Source: a virus. From it: a stretch of 64,000 nucleotides of DNA. Below the pieces are notes generated by a model that did no database searches, was not told where the DNA came from, and saw only the letters and a program-made list of their open reading frames with translations. Below are positions 7,265 to 13,976 of this stretch, piece by piece (the stretch's first letter is position 1; every line of letters starts with the position of its first letter). The stretch covers positions 1 through 64,000 of the IMG/VR virus record IMGVR_UViG_3300031578_000002, one strand, 5' to 3'. Both the position numbers and the translations under genes were made by a program.

Positions 7265-7300
7265 ATTGTAACAAAATTTAATAATATTCGTAACATATAT
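7265..7300 (+). promoter_or_regulatory. early-type promoter, plus strand
   Basis: ATTGTAACA, exactly 14 nt, then TCGTAACATATATTAT, about 20 nt before the ATG at 7319. Fifth copy of the box pair. Confidence 0.55.
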
Positions 7301-7318
7301 TATCTTAAAAGCTTATTT

Positions 7319-7912
7319 ATGAAAAAGATTTTAATGTTATTAATCACTATTATTCCAACAATCAATGTGTTCAGTCAAACATGTGGGAGTGCCTTATGTG
7401 AGTTTAGTCAACCCGCAGCCTATTTATCAATCACCTTACCTATTAATGATAAATCAAGGAACTATTTGGAGCTAAATACTTATTTATTTTGGGCTAATGG
7501 TAAGTTCTATACAATATCATACGATACTTGCAGCAACGTACATGGTTATTATCATTATGGAGATAGATTTGAAAGGAACGTATATTTATTTCGTTTAGAT
7601 GATAGTGTTTGGCATATTGCATCAAATATAATAAAAGTTGATTATGATAATGTTGATGCTAATGGCATTAGGTCATTCGATTATTATTTTCCCTCAAAAC
7701 ATGACATTACAGATGCAATTGGTAGTAAAAATATTAAAGAAGGTGTAAATAAGGGGTATGTTAAAAAACTTAGTAATGGCAATATTGAAATGAGATTGCT
7801 TTATTTTCATTGCAATGACCAAAATAAACGTGATTTGGAGTCATATTACTATTATTGGGAAGTAATTACATTTATCCCAACCAATAATGAATTTTATATT
7901 ATAAAAAAATGA
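7319..7912 (+). CDS. secreted hypothetical protein (197 aa)
   Basis: A clear signal peptide (MKKILMLLITIIPTINVFSQ, cleavage probably after FSQ) followed by a cysteine-containing domain (TCGSALCEF, DTCSNV, HCNDQN) rich in Tyr and beta-strand patterns. The mature domain is not recognised. Export to the periplasm or outer surface of a Gram-negative host is expected. Its stop overlaps the next gene (ATGA). Confidence 0.6.
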   Translation: MKKILMLLITIIPTINVFSQTCGSALCEFSQPAAYLSITLPINDKSRNYLELNTYLFWANGKFYTISYDTCSNVHGYYHYGDRFERNVYLFRLDDSVWHIASNIIKVDYDNVDANGIRSFDYYFPSKHDITDAIGSKNIKEGVNKGYVKKLSNGNIEMRLLYFHCNDQNKRDLESYYYYWEVITFIPTNNEFYIIKK

Positions 7913-8343
7913 TAAGGGCATCCCAATATACTAAAACATTTGGAACTGAAAAATTCAGAATATTTATTAGTCAAAAGTTCACGATTGACATGTTATATCC
8001 AATATATAATGATAAATCATGCGAGACGCTTTTTGACAATTGGCATGGAAAAGATATGCTTGGGTGGCATAGATTCAAGAATGATGATAAAATCATTCTT
8101 GAATTTTACCCAACATATTACACGATAAAAAAAGATGTACCAAATGCCATTAGCTATATGTTATCAATTCCACAAACAATTAATGATTTTATTAGTGATT
8201 TAAATAGATTCAACATTCAACTTTATTGGACCAATTGGGTTGACGAAAATTTTGAACCAAAAGATTACTTAAATACAGAAGAAATTAAACCATATTATGA
8301 AGATTTACTTGGTAAAATGGGTAAATCATTTGAATTAACATAG
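7909..8343 (+). CDS. hypothetical protein (144 aa)
   Basis: Not recognised. Soluble and aromatic-rich (WHGKDMLGWHRFK, QLYWTNWVDENFEP). ATGA overlap with the preceding secreted protein suggests coupled translation; a 9-nt gap separates it from the next gene. Confidence 0.55.
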   Translation: MIRASQYTKTFGTEKFRIFISQKFTIDMLYPIYNDKSCETLFDNWHGKDMLGWHRFKNDDKIILEFYPTYYTIKKDVPNAISYMLSIPQTINDFISDLNRFNIQLYWTNWVDENFEPKDYLNTEEIKPYYEDLLGKMGKSFELT

Positions 8344-8351
8344 ACAATATT

Positions 8352-9068
8352 ATGAATATAGATACTTTTAAATTATTATCAGACATTACGTTTAAGACAC
8401 AAAGTTATCGTAAGAATTTTGATCTTATTAATAACAATGAAAATATTATAACCGAACATGAGGGCACCATTATTAAAATAAGACTTTCAGAAAGAAAGTA
8501 CCCGTTTATTGTTGGTGAATACGGATTTTCTGTTTGGGACGTTAAATTAGCGAACTTACTGAATATTGACGTTAAAAAATTGGTTATCGATCATGTGAAT
8601 GAAAATACTTATGATGAATTATTTAAACAGTTTAAATCAATTAATTTAAAAAATACCAATAAATTAATTTTATTACATACTTTTATACTACATAAGAACT
8701 ATCGAAAACATGAAATTACCGAGGAATTTATTGAAATGATTTATAGAGATTTTTACGATGACAATAATATTATTATTGCATTAGTTAAACCATTTCAAGA
8801 TAACTTGATCGATGCGGACTATTATTTTAATCACAAAAAAATACAAATAAAAGACTCGCTTAAAACAAATATTTATCAGGATATATCAGCAATTGATTAT
8901 TATTCACTCAATGAATTCGTTAATGAAACTGATACTGAAAATAATGAATATAAACTATTTAATGTTGCAGCTAAATGCGGTTTTAGTAGAATTAATGAGT
9001 CATATTTATTTAAATTCTCTCCAGAAAAAACCATTAGTAGAATTAAACAAAAACGACTAATAAGTTAA
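8352..9068 (+). CDS. hypothetical protein (238 aa)
   Basis: Not recognised. Soluble, Asn/Lys/Ile-rich, no transmembrane segment. The C-terminus is basic (SRIKQKRLIS). Third gene of the unit starting at 7319; an inverted repeat at 9103-9121 follows it. Confidence 0.55.
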   Translation: MNIDTFKLLSDITFKTQSYRKNFDLINNNENIITEHEGTIIKIRLSERKYPFIVGEYGFSVWDVKLANLLNIDVKKLVIDHVNENTYDELFKQFKSINLKNTNKLILLHTFILHKNYRKHEITEEFIEMIYRDFYDDNNIIIALVKPFQDNLIDADYYFNHKKIQIKDSLKTNIYQDISAIDYYSLNEFVNETDTENNEYKLFNVAAKCGFSRINESYLFKFSPEKTISRIKQKRLIS

Positions 9069-9387
9069 TACTCACCTTAATACAGAATAATTCAAATTAT
9101 AATTATCTATGTATTAGATAATTAGCTATTTTGAAAACATAAAGTATTTATACACACAAAATGATGATAAACTATTTAAACATATTAAAAATTAATAAAC
9201 AAAAGATTCCTTCGAATCAGCAAAAAATACATGATATTGAAGTAAAATTCTTCACAAAACCCAGAAAGATAATGATTTCTGGGAATTTTAGTTTAATAGC
9301 CCCATTAATCCACATTACTTTCAGTAAGTTTTTAACACGTAACTTATTGATTCTTAACTAATAATAATCTCATTTAAATTAAAAATT
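9069..9387. other. 319-bp intergenic region with two hairpins and one late-type motif
   Basis: It holds an inverted repeat TTATCTA/TAGATAA (9103-9121), a plus-strand GTATTTATA motif (9144-9152) like the late promoters, and an 8-bp perfect stem CCCAGAAA/TTTCTGGG with AATTTT after it (9260-9283), a likely terminator. A 66-codon frame (9161-9361) runs through the hairpin and is not convincing. A short untranslated transcript from 9144 to the hairpin is possible. Confidence 0.4.
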
Positions 9388-10257
9388 ATGAAAAAGTTTA
9401 AAACTATGTTAAATAGGTCAATATCTACCCTAATCATTTTATTAGGATCAAATTTATTAATCTATTTAGGTACAAGTGCCTCAACAAATTCTAATGATGT
9501 TGAATTTAGATATAACGCACTTAAATATGAAAACGAATTATTAATGAACAAATATTATCAATATGAAAAGAACTTAAATTTAATTGAAAATAAAATGGAT
9601 TCAATTAATATTTTAAATAACTATTTTTATTCACAGATTCGATGCTCAAATCCTAATAATAATAAGATTGATACGTTTAAATTTGGCATACAAAATACAG
9701 ATTCAATATTTAATTCTTTAGATACAAAGATTTTATATACATCAAAAACAGCAATAATGCAATTAAATAAATTATCTGATTTTACTAACCAGCTTAAAAA
9801 AAATGCTAGTATTGTTAGTTTGTATCCAGATATTTCCCCAATAAGACCAAATGATTTTATACGAGTGTCATCAGGATATGGATGGCGTATACACCCAATA
9901 TATAAACGAAAAATGTTTCATAACGGCATTGATGTTGTGGCAAAACCAAATTCAAAAGTATTTACCACAATAAGCGGAGTTGTTAAAGTTGTTAAATATT
10001 CAAATTTTGGGTATGGGAATAGAGTAATAATTGATAATTCTAGCGGATATGAAACATTATATGCCCACTTAAATCCAAAAATTGTTGTAAGGGAAGGACA
10101 GATAGTTAAGAAAGGTCAATTAATTGGGATTATGGGTGATAGTGGTAATGCAACTGGACCACATTTACACTATGAAATTCATGTACATAATCAAGTAAAA
10201 AATCCAATTGAATATGTTTATGGTTATTTAACAAATGAATTAACAGCAAAAAAATAA
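9388..10257 (+). CDS. M23 (LytM-type) zinc peptidase with N-terminal membrane anchor
   Basis: 289 aa. One transmembrane segment (about 12-32), a Lys/Asn-rich coiled-coil stalk (about 40-150), then an M23 domain: SGYGWRIHP, HNGID (HxxxD zinc ligands), YAHL and HLHYEIH (HxH zinc ligands), all intact. The family cleaves peptide cross-bridges in peptidoglycan. Residues GIMGDSGNATGPHLHYE match the family consensus closely. It could be a lysis enzyme held in the inner membrane or a virion-associated hydrolase. Confidence 0.9.
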   Translation: MKKFKTMLNRSISTLIILLGSNLLIYLGTSASTNSNDVEFRYNALKYENELLMNKYYQYEKNLNLIENKMDSINILNNYFYSQIRCSNPNNNKIDTFKFGIQNTDSIFNSLDTKILYTSKTAIMQLNKLSDFTNQLKKNASIVSLYPDISPIRPNDFIRVSSGYGWRIHPIYKRKMFHNGIDVVAKPNSKVFTTISGVVKVVKYSNFGYGNRVIIDNSSGYETLYAHLNPKIVVREGQIVKKGQLIGIMGDSGNATGPHLHYEIHVHNQVKNPIEYVYGYLTNELTAKK

Positions 10258-10260
10258 AAT

Positions 10261-10557
10261 ATGAAAACAAAAATTAAATCAATCCACGAAGAAAAATATT
10301 CTGATAATAGTAGAACATTGGGAATTTTATACAATTTTTCAATTGAATCTGATAATCAAAATTGGAAAGATAGTTTAATTTACATTTATAGGGATAATAT
10401 GTATATATTCTTTAATACAATGGTAGATATGATTGATTATTTATTATATGGTGAATCAAAAATGCCTAGAGCATATTTATCTGAAGAAGAATTTGATTTG
10501 TATTATGATGCCGAATTTATTGACGGGAGTTTTACTGAAAAAATAAGGTGGGTTTAG
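10261..10557 (+). CDS. hypothetical protein (98 aa)
   Basis: Not recognised. Soluble acidic protein (EEEFDLYYDAEF) starting 3 nt after the M23 gene, so cotranscribed. Its stop lies inside the stem-loop that ends both converging transcripts. Confidence 0.55.
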   Translation: MKTKIKSIHEEKYSDNSRTLGILYNFSIESDNQNWKDSLIYIYRDNMYIFFNTMVDMIDYLLYGESKMPRAYLSEEEFDLYYDAEFIDGSFTEKIRWV

Positions 10558-10573
10558 TCCCACCTTATTTTTT
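10541..10573. terminator. bidirectional terminator between converging genes
   Basis: A 12-bp perfect stem (AAATAAGGTGGG/CCCACCTTATTT, 6-nt loop) with A and T tracts on both sides. It ends the plus-strand operon and the minus-strand exonuclease gene at 10572. Confidence 0.85.
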
Positions 10574-11327
10574 AAAATTCTCTTAATATTTTCATTAACT
10601 GCATCACAAAATTCATTTGCGTTGCTGATTGTAATGAAATATACTCAAATGTCTCATTTGGTTTTTCAGTGATATTTTCCCAATAATATTTAGAAAGTTC
10701 ACTTTCCGTTAACAAATTCACGGTCTTTTTTAAATTAAGATAATCCGCAATAAGCATTAACGGTGTATTTCCATACCCATTAAATTTCCAAACATTTTGT
10801 GTATCAATTACTGATGATTCCCAAGGTTTAGTATCTAAACATTTTTTTAGAATATATGGTAATTCTTTATTTTTACCTGATTTAATTGTATGCAGTAAAA
10901 ATCTTTTTATTAATAGCGGAATATCATGACTAATTATATTATGTCCACATAATGCTGGAAAAAATTGTGGCTGTAGAATAATGCCCTCATTTGATAAATA
11001 GTCCAATACTTCCATAAATTGAGCAATCACAACGAATTCATCTGAATTAACAATTCTTTTAATTGAACGTTTTTGAACACCATTTTCTAAATAAATCGTA
11101 CCATAGGTTATTGCAATAATTTTGCAAAACTCAGGATAATTTGGTGCGTTATCTGCGTATGAAATCATGTTATTTTTTTCGTTGATTAAGTTCTTCCAAC
11201 GATCAAATAATTGCTTATCATTTTTTTCGAGTTCTTCTAAATTAGGATAATTTAGAACTGATTTAATACTAAAAAAAAGCATACTATATATACTTTCTTT
11301 ATTAAAGACTTCCTCAAATATTGCCAT
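10572..11327 (-). CDS. predicted 3'-5' exonuclease (RNase H-like, DnaQ/PolB-exonuclease type)
   Basis: 251 aa. The segment PEFCKIIAITYG resembles the conserved strand after ExoI in PolB-type exonucleases, and CGHNIISHDIPLLIKRF is a good ExoII motif (GHNxxxxDIP). No clear DxE ExoI motif is visible at the N-terminus, where ISYADNAP stands instead, so activity is uncertain. Predicted stand-alone exonucleases of this type occur in many bacteria and phages and may trim or proofread DNA. The gene converges with the M23 operon. Confidence 0.6.
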   Translation of the reverse strand: MAIFEEVFNKESIYSMLFFSIKSVLNYPNLEELEKNDKQLFDRWKNLINEKNNMISYADNAPNYPEFCKIIAITYGTIYLENGVQKRSIKRIVNSDEFVVIAQFMEVLDYLSNEGIILQPQFFPALCGHNIISHDIPLLIKRFLLHTIKSGKNKELPYILKKCLDTKPWESSVIDTQNVWKFNGYGNTPLMLIADYLNLKKTVNLLTESELSKYYWENITEKPNETFEYISLQSATQMNFVMQLMKILREF

Positions 11328-11373
11328 ATTTTTATTTTTTGTTAATTATTACTAAATATAATTGTACTTAATT

Positions 11374-11715
11374 TCACTCAATATTAAAAATAAAATGAAT
11401 CATTTTTAATAAGAAGGACTTATTAAAATTTTTAATTTCCAAATAAATTTTTTGAATGTCAATAAACTCATATGACATTAGTTCGTCGAAAGTATAAGTG
11501 TTATTTGAATGTTTTAAAATATATTGAATCAATTTTTTTTGCCTGAGTTTATTTATCTTTTTTTTATTTTCAATTTCAATTAAATATTGCCCCCCCAATT
11601 GTTCAATATCAGAAATAATAATGTTCTTTTTACGATCAGTATCATCTTGAAGGTGTTTAGTGTATGCAAGATAACTAATATCGCTATCATCAATATTAAT
11701 ATCGTCTATTGCCAT
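11374..11715 (-). CDS. hypothetical protein (113 aa)
   Basis: Not recognised. Largely helical and basic in the middle (NKKKINKLRQKKLIQYILKH). Five nt downstream of the 169-aa coiled-coil gene, so in the same operon. Confidence 0.55.
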   Translation of the reverse strand: MAIDDINIDDSDISYLAYTKHLQDDTDRKKNIIISDIEQLGGQYLIEIENKKKINKLRQKKLIQYILKHSNNTYTFDELMSYEFIDIQKIYLEIKNFNKSFLLKMIHFIFNIE

Positions 11716-11720
11716 ACAAA

Positions 11721-12230
11721 TTATTCGTTTTGTTGATCTACGTCATCAATTTCTTTAATATGCACGCCCGAAGATTTAAAAATTGGTGCTTCTTTGGGCT
11801 GTCTTGGTTTCCTAGTTGTTTTTTCAGAAATTGGATTCAATTTTTGATTTAAATTTTTAAATGAATTAATTTTGAGTTCATCTAATTCGTTATAAAACTT
11901 TTTGGCCTCATTTTCTAACGTATTTTTCATTTCTTCCATTTTATCGGTGAACTCCTTCTCTTTGTTTGCAATTCGTTTATTTGTTTCAATGATAATTTCA
12001 ACAAAATTAATTAAATCATCGAATACAATTGTTGACTTTTTAGGCGAGATTTTTATTAATTTACCAACATCATTTTCAGTTATAAGTATACAGCTAATAT
12101 CCTTATTTTCGCTAAAAACCCACGTTTTGGGCATACCCACTTCTACTTCCCACCAGCCATTAACTGTATCTCTGGTAAATGACCTTATATAGCCGTTAGT
12201 TGGTTCTAATATTGTTTCAATTGGATTCAT
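11721..12230 (-). CDS. coiled-coil hypothetical protein (169 aa)
   Basis: An N-terminal beta-rich domain (RSFTRDTVNGWWEVEVGMP) is followed by a coiled coil (about 75-130, repeats of KEKEFTDKMEEMKNTLE type) and a basic/acidic tail (TRKPRQPKE, DDVDQQNE). No known family. Neighbours are small helical or membrane proteins of similarly unknown role. Confidence 0.6.
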   Translation of the reverse strand: MNPIETILEPTNGYIRSFTRDTVNGWWEVEVGMPKTWVFSENKDISCILITENDVGKLIKISPKKSTIVFDDLINFVEIIIETNKRIANKEKEFTDKMEEMKNTLENEAKKFYNELDELKINSFKNLNQKLNPISEKTTRKPRQPKEAPIFKSSGVHIKEIDDVDQQNE

Positions 12231-12233
12231 TTT

Positions 12234-12431
12234 TTATTTAATTAAATATGTAAAAAATATACTTATTGATATCCATAATATGATCTTCTCAACTTTGTTG
12301 AGAACAAAAACTGTTTCTTTATTTAACTTAAATCTTCCATACATTTTTATGCTAAGATCAGCGATGACATATAGCATAAAAATGATAGAAGAAATAAATA
12401 AATACTGATATATTTCAGTAGATATTAACAT
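12234..12431 (-). CDS. small membrane protein (65 aa)
   Basis: Two transmembrane helices (about 8-28 and 46-64) joined by a basic loop (SIKMYGRFKLNKE). It lies 3 nt from both neighbours, so is cotranscribed. Near the GH25 lysozyme a holin role is conceivable, but nothing proves it. Confidence 0.55.
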   Translation of the reverse strand: MLISTEIYQYLFISSIIFMLYVIADLSIKMYGRFKLNKETVFVLNKVEKIILWISISIFFTYLIK

Positions 12432-12433
12432 GT

Positions 12434-12709
12434 TTATTCTCCATGTGTTTGACCTTGATGAACTTGTGTTTGCCCAACAGGTGTTTGTGAATTATTAATT
12501 TGTTCGGGTTGTACTGGTTCCTTGAAATATTGCTCAATAAGACCTATCTGAGCGTTTAGTATTGCAAGGTTTTTCAAGCTAAGAACCATATCATCAATCT
12601 TATTTTTGTAGTTAGTATCAGGGTCCTGAGCAAGGCGTACAAGTTCAATTTCCTCATAATACTTATCGTTCCCCAATTTGTTTAATAAATCTAATTTTAG
12701 ATTTGCCAT
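12434..12709 (-). CDS. hypothetical helical protein (91 aa)
   Basis: N-terminal helices (NLKLDLLNKLGN) and a Gln/Pro/Thr-rich C-terminal tail (PVGQTQVHQGQTHGE) that is probably disordered. No family recognised. First gene of a tight cluster of small proteins (12709 to 11374). Confidence 0.55.
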   Translation of the reverse strand: MANLKLDLLNKLGNDKYYEEIELVRLAQDPDTNYKNKIDDMVLSLKNLAILNAQIGLIEQYFKEPVQPEQINNSQTPVGQTQVHQGQTHGE

Positions 12710-12781
12710 AGTTTTTTAATTATTAAATTAATTATTATTTTTTGTAAATTTAGCAATATTAATTAGAAGTTGCAAGTAAAA

Positions 12782-13207
12782 TTAAACAATTTCTAAAACA
12801 TTTCTTTTTGAGTTAATTGATTTATCATAAATAGTATATACTTCAATTAGGATATTTATGATATTTTTATTTTTTTGATTATCAATCTCAAAAATATCCC
12901 GCCAAAAATTTTCAAAATACTCAATAGATATTTCTGAATTATTTTTTTTCTTATAAAACTCATGATAATAGTATAAAAAGAAGTATTCTTTTAATTCGTC
13001 ATTGTCACTAAAATTAATATCTTCCTCCTTAAACTCATCACATACTTTATTAAAGCACCACGTATAATGATTACGAATATCATTGTCATCATTTAGACTT
13101 TCCTTATCAAGATAATACTTATAAATATAACGTAATAAGTTTAATGAAAAGTCCTTATAAACCTCAACTCTGTCTTTAATTATATAATGTTTCTGTGATT
13201 TACTCAT
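12782..13207 (-). CDS. hypothetical protein (141 aa)
   Basis: Not recognised. Highly charged and aromatic (FFLYYYHEFYKKKNN), helical. Its ATG shares a base with the stop of the upstream GH25 gene, so translation is probably coupled to lysozyme synthesis. Confidence 0.55.
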   Translation of the reverse strand: MSKSQKHYIIKDRVEVYKDFSLNLLRYIYKYYLDKESLNDDNDIRNHYTWCFNKVCDEFKEEDINFSDNDELKEYFFLYYYHEFYKKKNNSEISIEYFENFWRDIFEIDNQKNKNIINILIEVYTIYDKSINSKRNVLEIV

Positions 13208-13887
13208 TAGTATAGATTAAAATATTCTTTCTTCATTATATTTAAATCAATTTCGCCATTATATCCATCAATTTTACCAATTGAAGTAAATTGCCATATT
13301 TTCCACTCATTCCACCCTTTTGGTATTGACGGCAGACTTTTTTCGGGATTATTAATGTATGCTGCAATCCATAATGGATTAGTATTAAATGATGAACTTG
13401 TATTTGTGTCAATAAAACTTTTGTATGAATATATAATTACGGAAATATTTTGCTCACGTAATTTACAAATAAATGCTTTAATGAACCTATTCATATGATC
13501 AACTTTATCCGTCCAAATGTTATCGCTAGAATATGATTCAATATCTAAAACTAACGGTAAATCAGCTTTGGGTAAGAATTTAACATGGCTGATAACATTA
13601 TTAGCTTCTTCAATTGCATCATCTTCAGGATTTGCCACATTCCCCGGCCTTGCAAAATGGTAATAGCCAACTTTCACATTATTTTTTTGCGCTTCTAAAA
13701 TTCTCGCCTTTATATTATAAATGTTGTCTTCGTGACCAGTAGTTCCTTCGGTAATTTTAATAAAAGCAAACTCAATTCCTGCTGCTTTTACTTTACTCCA
13801 TGTAATGTCTTTTTGATATTTTGAGCAATCTAAACCTAACACACAATCTAAATTCTCAATTCTTTTTTTCGATATATTCGGTAACAT
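13207..13887 (-). CDS. GH25 family lysozyme (endolysin or virion muramidase)
   Basis: 226 aa, one domain. LGLDCSKYQ (Asp20) opens the barrel, followed by IEFAFIKITEG, VGYYHFARP, LPLVLDIES (the catalytic DxE) and LWIAAY, IWQFTS near the end: the standard GH25 order. The family hydrolyses the MurNAc-GlcNAc bond of peptidoglycan. There is no signal peptide, so it would need a holin or the virion to reach the wall. A late-type promoter motif lies 13 nt upstream of the ATG, right behind a terminator, so it starts its own unit. Confidence 0.9.
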   Translation of the reverse strand: MLPNISKKRIENLDCVLGLDCSKYQKDITWSKVKAAGIEFAFIKITEGTTGHEDNIYNIKARILEAQKNNVKVGYYHFARPGNVANPEDDAIEEANNVISHVKFLPKADLPLVLDIESYSSDNIWTDKVDHMNRFIKAFICKLREQNISVIIYSYKSFIDTNTSSSFNTNPLWIAAYINNPEKSLPSIPKGWNEWKIWQFTSIGKIDGYNGEIDLNIMKKEYFNLY

Positions 13888-13900
13888 ATTTTATATTTTA

Positions 13901-13910
13901 TTATAAATAC
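13901..13910 (-). promoter_or_regulatory. late-type promoter motif before the GH25 gene
   Basis: Minus strand GTATTTATAA followed by TAAAATATAAAAT and the ATG at 13887. One of 15 copies of the GTATTTATAWTAAAAT motif in the window. Confidence 0.6.
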
Positions 13911-13920
13911 TTTATAAATG

Positions 13921-13945
13921 AAAAGGGTGCTAATAATTAGCACCC
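13921..13945 (-). terminator. hairpin terminator after the 975-aa gene
   Basis: A 9-bp perfect stem (GGGTGCTAA/TTAGCACCC) with a 3-nt loop and TTTT after it on the minus strand, 30 nt beyond the stop at 13977. Confidence 0.8.
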
Positions 13946-13976
13946 ACAAATTTAATAAAATTTTACTTAAAATTTA

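Noticed and set aside
9161-9361. 66-codon plus-strand frame behind a late-type motif
   Set aside because: It runs through a strong stem-loop and has no protein-like pattern; the region is better read as a short untranslated transcript or spacer.
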